From contig JAJDDS010000635.1 in assembly GCA_029260195.1 (NCBI GenBank), forward strand, positions 1 through 5,246: DNA of 5,246 nt, read 5' to 3'. Below the pieces are notes generated by a model. The model did no database searches and was not told where the DNA came from. It saw only the letters and a list, made by a program, of their open reading frames with translations. The translations under genes and the position numbers were made by a program. Source of the DNA: Phycisphaerae bacterium. Lineage in GTDB: Bacteria; Planctomycetota; Phycisphaerae; UBA1845. Below, one piece after another: positions 1 to 5,246 of this stretch (positions are counted from its first letter, which is position 1; every line of letters starts with the position of its first letter).

Positions 1-42
1 GGTCTCGGCGCCGCCATCGTACTGCGATACAAACCGAGCTAA
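1..42 (+). CDS. possible C-terminal end of an upstream gene (partial)
   Basis: Reading from base 1 in frame 1 gives 13 codons, GLGAAIVLRYKPS, then a TAA at 40-42. The short hydrophobic stretch followed by a basic tail would suit the end of a last membrane helix with a cytoplasmic tail, but that is only a guess from 13 residues. The stop lies 11 bases before the ATG of the next gene, a spacing typical of an operon. The other two forward frames are also open here, so this frame is not proven. No function can be given. Confidence 0.35.
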   Translation, partial: GLGAAIVLRYKPS

Positions 43-53
43 CCCCGATCAAC

Positions 54-1280
54 ATGCAATCGCGCTTACTCCAATCCCCACCACACAGCAGCTTCCCCCC
101 GCGCGGGACCGCTCCGAGTTGCGGCTTGCCGTTTGGCGGACGCCGGAACTTCGCGGCGCTCACGCTCTTCAGCGCCGTCCTCCTCTCCCAACCAACCCGC
201 GCCGTCCCCCCCGCGTGGACCATGTTCCGCGGCAACAGCGCCCAGACGGGCGTCGCCCAATCCCCGCTCCCCGACCGACTCGATGTCCTCTGGAAGTTCA
301 ACGCCCAGGATGCCATCACCTCCACCGCCGCCATCGCGGAAAACGCGGTCTACTTCGGCTCGGACGACGAGTTCTTCTACGCCCTCAATTTCACCGACGG
401 CAAACTCCGCTGGAAACACCACGTCAAGACCTTCATCCAGTCCTCACCCACCGTCATCGGCGACCGCGTTCTCTTCGGCGACGACGACGGCGTCATGCAC
501 GCCCTCGATGCACGGACGGGCAAGCCCCGCTGGACCTTTCAAGCCGAAGATCGCATCGTCTCCTCCATCAACCACACGACGGACCGTGTCCTGTTCGGCT
601 CGTATGACGGCTTCCTCTACTGCCTCAATTTCACCGACGGCAAGCTCCTCTGGAAGTACGAAACGCAAGGCCGCATCCACGGAACACCGGCCATATCCCA
701 GGGCAAGGCGTTCGTCGCGGGCTGCGATGAGTACCTGCATGTCGTCAACATAGACGATGGTAAACCGATCACGCGCGTCTCGATGGAATCCGTTTCCGGC
801 GCCAGCGCAGCCGTCACCGGCTCGCGCGTGTACGTCGGAACGTACGGTAACACGGTCCGCGCCGTCGACCTCGCGGCGGGTCGAACGCTTTGGTCCTACG
901 AGGACCCGGATCGACAATTCCCGTTTCTTTCATCGCCCGCCGTGACGGCGCGCGCGGTGATAATCGGCGGCCGCGACAAGCGCCTCCGTGCGCTTCACCC
1001 CAACACCGGTGCGCTGCTGTGGCGATTCACGACAGGCGCCCGCATCGATTCCTCCCCGGTCGTCGTCGGCGATCGCGTCTTCGTCGGCTCCTCCGACGGC
1101 CATCTGTACGCCGTCGATATCGCAGTCGGAAAAGAAGTGTGGAGCTTCGAGGCCGGCGCGCCGATCACCGCCTCGCCCGCCGTCGCGTACAACCGGCTCG
1201 TCATCGGCACGCTCGACGGCGTCGTCTACTGTTTCGGATCACGCCCGCGCGCGCCCCAACAAACGGAGAACAGACCATGA
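54..1280 (+). CDS. exported PQQ-like beta-propeller repeat protein (BamB-like fold)
   Basis: A 408-residue protein made almost wholly of PQQ-type propeller repeats (the PQQ_2 / COG1520 type). Each unit reads roughly G-D-R-V-x-x-G-S-x-D-G-x-L-Y-A-L-D-x-x-T-G-K-x-x-W. The closing Trp falls at residues 80, 120, 160, 200, 280, 323 and 363; the 240 position is Thr in a degenerate blade (residues about 210-242). With the C-terminal strand near 382-395 this makes about eight blades. The N-terminus has a long polar region, then Arg30-Arg31-Asn-Phe, a hydrophobic stretch at 33-45 and a likely cleavage site after Thr-Arg-Ala (48-50), so it resembles a Tat signal and the protein is probably periplasmic. 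No CxxCH haem site, vicinal Cys pair or lipobox is visible, so a PQQ dehydrogenase is unlikely; a scaffold or ligand-binding role is inferred. The ATG at 54 lacks a clear Shine-Dalgarno. An in-frame TTG at 126 would give a shorter, more ordinary leader starting just before the Arg pair, and the frame is open to the window edge. Its stop overlaps the next gene. Confidence 0.9.
   Translation: MQSRLLQSPPHSSFPPRGTAPSCGLPFGGRRNFAALTLFSAVLLSQPTRAVPPAWTMFRGNSAQTGVAQSPLPDRLDVLWKFNAQDAITSTAAIAENAVYFGSDDEFFYALNFTDGKLRWKHHVKTFIQSSPTVIGDRVLFGDDDGVMHALDARTGKPRWTFQAEDRIVSSINHTTDRVLFGSYDGFLYCLNFTDGKLLWKYETQGRIHGTPAISQGKAFVAGCDEYLHVVNIDDGKPITRVSMESVSGASAAVTGSRVYVGTYGNTVRAVDLAAGRTLWSYEDPDRQFPFLSSPAVTARAVIIGGRDKRLRALHPNTGALLWRFTTGARIDSSPVVVGDRVFVGSSDGHLYAVDIAVGKEVWSFEAGAPITASPAVAYNRLVIGTLDGVVYCFGSRPRAPQQTENRP
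383..643 (+). repeat. internal direct repeat, two propeller blades apart
   Basis: A 21-base stretch at 383-403 recurs without change at 623-643, exactly 240 bases (80 codons, two blades) downstream. It encodes the L-N-F-T-D-G-K turn of the blades that end at Trp120 and Trp200. Similarity continues on both sides (371-415 against 611-655 differ at only a few bases). The blade between them, ending at Trp160, has A-L-D-A-R-T-G-K instead. The copies are therefore alternate blades, as expected if a two-blade unit was duplicated or later homogenised. Confidence 0.85.
1265..1279 (+). promoter_or_regulatory. ribosome binding site and ATGA overlap start of the second propeller gene
   Basis: GGAGA at 1265-1269 lies seven bases before the ATG at 1277, inside the last codons of the preceding gene. 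The ATG shares bases with that gene's TGA (1278-1280). This site decides the start of the downstream gene: the frame is open back to 890, but the upstream part is only a shadow of the first propeller gene, and the signal peptide begins exactly at 1277. The arrangement points to translational coupling. Confidence 0.85.
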
Positions 1281-2527
1281 CTTTCAATATCATTCGCAAT
1301 ACGATTCTGACGTTGTTCGCCATGGCGATCGTCTGTCCTCCGGTCGCGCGCGCCCAGTGGCTCCAGTTCGGCGGCCCCAACCGAAACTTCACCGTCGACA
1401 CCGAGGGGCTCGCCGATAAGTGGCCCGACAACGGACCCCGCAAGTTGTGGAACCGCGAACTCGGCGACGGATACACGGCTATTTGCGTCGACGGCGACCG
1501 CCTCTACACCATGTATCGCGCCGGCGACCACGAGTACGCAGTCTCCCTCGACGCCAAGACCGGCGACACGGTCTGGGAGTACAAATACCCGGTCGAGGTC
1601 GAGCAGGGCATGATCCAGTTCGGCCCCGGACCCCACTCGACTCCACTGATCGTCGGCGAGCGGATCTTCACCGTCGGCATTACCATGCGAATGTTCTGCT
1701 TCGACAAACGGTCCGGTAGTGTCCTCTGGAAGCGCGACCTCGCCAAAGAGTTCGGCGCCAGCGTCCCCGGACGCGGATACTCCGCCAGCCCCATCGCCTA
1801 CAAGAACACCGTGATCCTCCCCGTGGGCGGCGATGACACCAAAGGCCAATCGATCGTCGCATTCAGCCAGTCAGACGGTAAGGTCGCGTGGAAAAATCAC
1901 GACTTTCAGATCACACACGCCTCCCCCATCCTCATAAAACTCGCCGGGAAAACACACCTCGTTGTGTTCATGGGCGCCCAAGTCGCGGGTCTCAATCCCG
2001 ACAATGGCGACCTGATTTGGTCCCATCCGCACAAGACAATGTACGGCGCAAACCTCAGTACGCCGCTCTGGAACGGCGACGACCTTATCTTCTGTTCCGC
2101 AGCCTACGACTCCGGCGCACGCGTCATCCGGCTCAAGAACGAATCCGGGAAGACTGTCACTGAGGAACTCTGGTTCAGCAAGAAACTGCGCATCCACCAC
2201 GGAAACGCCATCCGCGTCGGCGACCACATCCTCGGATCCAGCGGTGACTTCGGCCCCGCGTTTCTAACCGCGCTCGATTTCAAGACCGGCGACGTCGCAT
2301 GGCGGCAGCGCGGGTTCTCAAAAGCCACTTGCCTTTACGCCGACGGTAAGGTCATCATCCTCGACGAGGACGGCAACCTTACCCTCGCCACCGCCACAAA
2401 CGACAAGCTCGACATCCTCTCGCAATGCCAAATAGCCGAGCGCATCGCGTGGACCACCCCCACACTCGTCGGAAAGACCCTCTACATCCGTGACCGAACG
2501 CGGATCTGGGCGCTCGATATCGGTTGA
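1277..2527 (+). CDS. secreted PQQ-binding-like beta-propeller repeat protein
   Basis: A 416-residue protein starting at the ATG of an ATGA overlap. Residues 1-26 form a Sec signal peptide: basic Arg7, hydrophobic core about 9-20, and cleavage after Ala-Arg-Ala (24-26). The mature protein opens with W-L-Q-F-G-G-P-N-R, followed by W-P-x-x-G-P-x-x-L-W and L-G-D-G-Y, the usual opening of a large family of PQQ-binding-like propellers found in Planctomycetota and Acidobacteriota. Blade-closing Trp residues are at 58, 100, 151, 205, 248, 299 and 342, with the last strand at W411-A-L-D; blades are longer and less regular than in the upstream protein. Conserved family stretches include G-P-G-P-H-S-T-P (116-123), F-G-A-S-V-P-G-R-G-Y-S-A-S-P (159-172) and a closing L-Y-I-R-D-R (402-407). 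It has no CxxCH haem motif, lipobox or vicinal Cys pair, so catalysis is doubtful and the substrate is unknown. It is very likely co-expressed with the upstream propeller, and may share its compartment or a partner; that is inference. Confidence 0.92.
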   Translation: MTFNIIRNTILTLFAMAIVCPPVARAQWLQFGGPNRNFTVDTEGLADKWPDNGPRKLWNRELGDGYTAICVDGDRLYTMYRAGDHEYAVSLDAKTGDTVWEYKYPVEVEQGMIQFGPGPHSTPLIVGERIFTVGITMRMFCFDKRSGSVLWKRDLAKEFGASVPGRGYSASPIAYKNTVILPVGGDDTKGQSIVAFSQSDGKVAWKNHDFQITHASPILIKLAGKTHLVVFMGAQVAGLNPDNGDLIWSHPHKTMYGANLSTPLWNGDDLIFCSAAYDSGARVIRLKNESGKTVTEELWFSKKLRIHHGNAIRVGDHILGSSGDFGPAFLTALDFKTGDVAWRQRGFSKATCLYADGKVIILDEDGNLTLATATNDKLDILSQCQIAERIAWTTPTLVGKTLYIRDRTRIWALDIG

Positions 2528-2777
2528 CAAACATGCGCCCGTGTTTCTCAAACGCCCGGATCGCCGAGGTTGCATCGCCAAGCGTAGCACACCCATGAGC
2601 CGCCCGGTGCATCGCGCTTCGGCCCCGCACAGGAGCCGCGCGCAGACCCGGGCGCGGAAGGGAAACAACTCCCACTGTCCGGCGCTCCGGCGAACATCGC
2701 CAGCCCCGCACAATGTCTTACGCAGATCCCCGGCCGCAAGGCGGCGCCGGACGATTGATAAAGCCGGTGTCGGCGTG
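2528..2777. other. convergent intergenic region, 250 bases, no gene seen
   Basis: This lies between two genes that end toward each other. No open frame here has a start, ribosome site and protein-like composition. The only structure I see is GC-rich imperfect hairpins, the best at 2730-2750, and none is followed by a T-run on either strand. Third-position and strand composition switch across it: the plus strand is C-rich to its left and G-rich to its right, matching the change of coding strand. Confidence 0.8.
2730..2750. other. GC-rich hairpin, possible weak transcription end or pause structure
   Basis: CCGGC (2730-2734) can pair with GCCGG (2746-2750), and CGC (2735-2737) with GCG (2741-2743), leaving a two-base bulge at 2744-2745 and an AAG loop. 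It sits about 30 bases beyond the stop of the leftward gene and 200 beyond that of the rightward pair. No U-tract follows on either strand, so a classical intrinsic terminator is not supported; it may be a chance structure in GC-rich DNA. Confidence 0.2.
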
Positions 2778-5000
2778 TCAGTCCTCCACGGAGAGAGATC
2801 CTTCGGAGAACAGGCTTATAATGTCGCAGTACCGGTCCGTCCAAACGGGGGTCCCGGGGGGAATGTCAGGCTTGGACCAGCGGAAGTCGTCGGCGAGCGG
2901 TTGGAGGAGGACCATTCGGCGTGCCATGGCGATCCAGTGGGATCCGCGCTTGCCGAGCGCGACCTCGCGCGCGGGGACCTTGACGTCGGCGCGGGCGAGG
3001 CATGCCAACCCGGCAGTGTGGGCGAGTTGGGCGACCATGGGCTCGAAGTTGAGATGCCGGTTGGAGATGTGGTACACGAGCACCCCGTCGTCGCGAAGCT
3101 TGGACATGTAGATGTCGAGCGCCTCCGCGGAGAGCAGGTGTGTGGGGACTGCGTCCGAACTGAAAGCGTCGAGGATGATGATGCCGAACGACGCGTCGGG
3201 TGCGCGACCGAGCGTCAGGCGTCCGTCACCGAGAACGACGTCGTACGATCCCTTGCACTGGTCCATGAAGGTGAAGTACCGCGGGTCGCGGGCGATGCGC
3301 TCGACGCCGGGGTCGATCTCGTAGTACGTGATATGGTCACCGGGTTCGGCGTAACTCGCGATAGCGCCGGTTCCCAGTCCGATGATCCCCACGCGCGCGC
3401 GGATCGACTGACCCTCCGTCATCGCAAAAACGTCTCCGATCGGTCCGGTGGGGTAGTAGTACGAGAGCGGCGTGCGATTCGTTGCCGGGTCCGTACCTTG
3501 AATGCCGTGCGTCGTGCTGCCGTGGTATAAGCGGCGAAAACGCCCATCCTCGTCGAGCACGACCTTCTTGACGCCGAAAAAGTTGCGGCTGACTTCGAGA
3601 CGCTCGCCCGAGACCGGGTGTGCGAAGTTGGCGACCGCGACCAACAAAACCGCGTATCCCAGCGCAAAGCGGACTGGGCGCTCCTTGAAGCCGAAGCAAA
3701 CCATCGCGGGCACACAGAAGACCAGAAGAAGTCCAAACTGCGACTGAGCCAGTCCAACCGCGTTCCGCACCAACACGATCACCACGATCACCACGATCAG
3801 CGCGACTGGCAGCAGATAGTCCATACGCCTCGCTCGCTCGGTCGTCCGGGCGTTGACGGAAGTGGTTCTGAAGAAGCACGCCAGGACCATCACCAGGGGG
3901 TACTCGACAACCGCAGTGAAGACCACGGGTGCGACGAGCGCGTTGAAGACGCCGCCCAGCACTCCACCGATCGACATGAGCAGGTAGAACTCGGTGAGGT
4001 GTCGCGCCGCCGGGCGCGTCCGAGCCAACTCCTGATGACACACCATGGCGGCCAGGAAAAAGGCGCCCAGGTGTATCGGCACGATCAGCCAACTCGAAAT
4101 GCGGAGCGTGGAGTAAATCAGGAGGGCGATGGGGAGGAACATGTACGGTGTTGCAGCCGACATCCAGCCCGTCGGGATGAACGGCTTCCGGGCGAACACG
4201 AGGACGAACGTCAGCAGATACAACGCGAGGGGGACGACCCAGAACAGCGGGGCCGCCGCGATATCGGTCGTGATGTGGGCGGTGACACCGAGCATCAGGC
4301 TTGAAGGAACGAACGCCAGAGCGATCCACCGCAAGCGATGACCGGAAGTCGGGGCGGCGTCTGGATGGGCGTCAATTGCCGAGTCATCGGTGGCGCAGCC
4401 AGCGCGGTTGGATGATCGCCACAACATCGCGACGCAAGCCACAGCCATGACGATTAACAGGTGGTACCCGTAGGACCACACACGCGTCTGCGTTTCGAGA
4501 TCGAGAAGCGGCTCGATGACGAGGGGGTATCCGAGGAGGGCGAGGAGGCTTCCGGCGTTGCTGGCAGCGTACAGAAAGTACGGGTCGTTCGACGCGGCGT
4601 GGCCTGTGGCTGAGAACCACCGCTGCAGGAGCGGCGCGCTGGTCGAGACAACCAGGAAGGGAAGCCCGACGGCCAGCGTCAATCGCCCAAGAAGCCAGAG
4701 GACAGGGGTCCCGTCGGCTGGCGGCGGGGGGTCCGCGGCGACGATGATGGGAAGGAGCGGAAGCGGCGTGGCGAGGATGATCAGGTGGACCAGCGCCTGT
4801 CGCCGAACACCGAAGTGCGCCACCGCGCCGTGGGCATAGGCGTACCCAGCCAGGAGGGCGGCCTGGAAGAAGACCATACACAAGTTCCAGACAGCCGGTG
4901 TCCCACCGAGCAACGGGAGGATCATTTTGCCGACCATGGGCTGAACGGAGAACAGGAGGGCGGCGCTGACGAAGATGGTGGCTGTGTAGAGGAGGATCAC
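2778..5000 (-). CDS. fused multi-pass membrane / spermidine synthase-like protein
   Basis: A 740-residue protein in two parts. Residues 1 to about 460 hold roughly fourteen hydrophobic segments (for example about 3-22, 40-60, 70-88, 100-122, 141-163, 178-194, 248-269, 302-320, 336-360, 394-412, 420-436, 442-460). The opening F-V-S-A-A-L-L-F-S-V-Q-P-M-V-G-K and L-G-G-T-P-A-V-W-N are typical of the fused MFS/spermidine-synthase family. Residues about 485-700 are a Rossmann SAM-type domain: G-L-G-T-G loop at 541-545, acidic E-I-D-P at 561-564, G-D-G-R at 591-594 and L-D-A-F-S-S-D-A-V-P at 610-619, where polyamine synthases carry their catalytic Asp motif. H-G-S-T-T-H-G-I-Q (493-501) precedes it, and a family-type W-T-D-R-Y end is at 720-724. 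Aminopropyl transfer from decarboxylated SAM is known for soluble relatives; the reaction of fused members is mostly uncharacterised, so activity here is inference. The start is GTG at 5000: an in-frame stop lies at 5028-5030 with no other usual start between, and the next Met (residue 22) would remove the first helix. No good Shine-Dalgarno is visible. Confidence 0.88.
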   Translation of the reverse strand: MILLYTATIFVSAALLFSVQPMVGKMILPLLGGTPAVWNLCMVFFQAALLAGYAYAHGAVAHFGVRRQALVHLIILATPLPLLPIIVAADPPPPADGTPVLWLLGRLTLAVGLPFLVVSTSAPLLQRWFSATGHAASNDPYFLYAASNAGSLLALLGYPLVIEPLLDLETQTRVWSYGYHLLIVMAVACVAMLWRSSNRAGCATDDSAIDAHPDAAPTSGHRLRWIALAFVPSSLMLGVTAHITTDIAAAPLFWVVPLALYLLTFVLVFARKPFIPTGWMSAATPYMFLPIALLIYSTLRISSWLIVPIHLGAFFLAAMVCHQELARTRPAARHLTEFYLLMSIGGVLGGVFNALVAPVVFTAVVEYPLVMVLACFFRTTSVNARTTERARRMDYLLPVALIVVIVVIVLVRNAVGLAQSQFGLLLVFCVPAMVCFGFKERPVRFALGYAVLLVAVANFAHPVSGERLEVSRNFFGVKKVVLDEDGRFRRLYHGSTTHGIQGTDPATNRTPLSYYYPTGPIGDVFAMTEGQSIRARVGIIGLGTGAIASYAEPGDHITYYEIDPGVERIARDPRYFTFMDQCKGSYDVVLGDGRLTLGRAPDASFGIIILDAFSSDAVPTHLLSAEALDIYMSKLRDDGVLVYHISNRHLNFEPMVAQLAHTAGLACLARADVKVPAREVALGKRGSHWIAMARRMVLLQPLADDFRWSKPDIPPGTPVWTDRYCDIISLFSEGSLSVED
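3774..3800 (-). repeat. three tandem 9-base units inside a membrane segment
   Basis: On the plus strand the unit CACGATCAC occurs at 3774-3782 and 3783-3791, then CACGATCAG at 3792-3800. Read on the coding strand these give Leu-Ile-Val-Val-Ile-Val-Val-Ile-Val, residues 401-409, the core of the hydrophobic segment at about 394-412 of the fused membrane protein. Because the unit is a multiple of three, gain or loss of copies would keep the frame and change the helix by three residues per unit. Confidence 0.9.
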
Positions 5001-5189
5001 GTCGCAGGCACGCTCGCGCCAGGCGCCTCACCGCGACAGCGCCGAGTTGATTCCGATCTGGCGGGTTTTCGTTTTCTGTGGCCCATTGACATGAACATCG
5101 GTCCGGGACGCGCGCCAGCATTGGTTTTCAGCGCCGCGCCGCAGGCGGTCCCACCGCAATATCCAGAATGAAAGGGCCCAAACCGGTCC
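5001..5189. other. non-coding gap upstream of the fused membrane protein gene
   Basis: These 189 bases separate the GTG start of the leftward 740-residue protein from the apparent stop of the gene before it. It should hold any promoter and leader for the fused protein, but I see no convincing -35/-10 pair on the minus strand. A short perfect hairpin lies at 5145-5157 (GCGGT, loop CCC, ACCGC) with no T-run after it. An open minus-strand frame running from about 5121 into the gene (to 4384) is an out-of-frame shadow. Confidence 0.6.
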
Positions 5190-5246
5190 TCACTCGTCCC
5201 GGGCTTTGAGCACGTCGGAGGGGTTTTCGGGTGGTGGCACGAAACC
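5190..5246 (-). CDS. C-terminal end of a leftward gene cut by the window edge (partial)
   Basis: Reading leftward from base 5246 gives 18 codons ending ...V-P-P-P-E-N-P-S-D-V-L-K-A-R-D-E and a TGA at 5190-5192. The charged hydrophilic ending and the mostly G/C-ending codons look like a genuine C-terminus. Its orientation matches the fused membrane protein, 189 bases downstream, so the two could share a transcript. The stretch is too short to name a family, and the opposite strand is also open here. Confidence 0.4.
   Translation of the reverse strand, partial: GFVPPPENPSDVLKARDE

Noticed and set aside
890..1276. Upstream extension of the second propeller frame back to an ATG at 890
   Set aside because: The extra 129 residues are Arg-rich shadow of the first propeller gene, and a clean signal peptide with a ribosome site begins at 1277.
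54..2527. Propeller genes as PQQ-dependent dehydrogenases
   Set aside because: Neither shows a haem CxxCH motif or an adjacent Cys pair, and both are shorter than the usual dehydrogenases of about 550-700 residues.
2524..2552. Perfect TTGACA as a -35 box at the end of the second propeller gene
   Set aside because: No -10-like hexamer lies 16-18 bases downstream, and there is no rightward gene to serve.
2817..2822. Perfect TATAAT on the plus strand
   Set aside because: It lies inside the coding end of the fused protein, has no matching -35 element and no downstream plus-strand gene.
2490..3530. Long open frame of 346 codons on the plus strand
   Set aside because: It runs antisense to the C-terminal catalytic domain of the fused membrane protein, shows no family resemblance, and results from GC-rich codon bias.
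3618..4304. Plus-strand frame of 228 codons with a very charged product
   Set aside because: It is the antisense image of hydrophobic membrane codons; reverse complements of such codons give polar residues.
3337..4329. Minus-strand frame of 330 codons
   Set aside because: It overlaps the fused membrane protein in another frame and is rich in Arg, Pro and Gly, typical of a shadow.
5086..5091. TTGACA on the plus strand in the non-coding gap
   Set aside because: The spaced -10 position is all G/C, and the genes on both sides run leftward.
4384..5121. Minus-strand frame of 245 codons reaching upstream of the GTG start
   Set aside because: Its product is Arg/Pro-rich, without membrane segments or known motifs, and the family-typical N-terminus is in the neighbouring frame.
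5145..5157. Short perfect hairpin as a terminator of the leftward partial gene
   Set aside because: The stem is only five base pairs and no T-run follows on the minus strand.

Overview
This is a GC-rich window with tightly packed genes. It holds two complete same-strand genes for exported beta-propeller proteins, one complete convergent gene for a large fused membrane/spermidine-synthase-like protein, and short stubs of genes cut by each edge. GC-rich DNA, strong use of C-ending codons, paired PQQ-repeat propeller lipoprotein-like or periplasmic proteins and the fused MFS/spermidine-synthase family are all common in Planctomycetota and related lineages (also Acidobacteriota and Hydrogenedentes-like genomes). 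I infer that type of Gram-negative-like bacterium from protein style only. There is no rRNA or marker gene to confirm it.

Layout. Positions 1-42 (+) are a possible 13-codon end of an upstream gene. Positions 54-1280 (+) encode a 408-residue propeller protein with a Tat-like signal and a strikingly regular 40-residue repeat. Positions 1277-2527 (+) encode a second, different propeller protein of 416 residues with a Sec-type signal peptide; its ATG overlaps the first gene's TGA as ATGA, so the pair is almost certainly co-transcribed and translationally coupled. Positions 2528-2777 are a 250-base convergent intergenic gap without a convincing terminator. Positions 2778-5000 (-) encode a 740-residue protein with about 460 residues of membrane segments followed by a SAM-binding spermidine-synthase-like domain. 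Positions 5001-5189 are non-coding. Positions 5190-5246 (-) look like the last 18 codons and stop of another leftward gene.

How the genes may work together. The two propellers probably sit in the periplasm or at the envelope and act as scaffolding or ligand-binding proteins. They carry the repeat of PQQ dehydrogenases and BamB, but neither shows a haem-binding CxxCH or the adjacent Cys pair of alcohol dehydrogenases. The membrane/aminopropyltransferase-like gene is convergent with them and nothing in the sequence ties it to the propeller pair. I see no CRISPR array, transposon, tRNA, defence cassette or other clear novel system. The most distinctive points are the recent-looking two-blade repetition in the first propeller, a triplicated 9-base unit inside a membrane segment of the fused protein, and the unknown reaction of that protein's catalytic domain.
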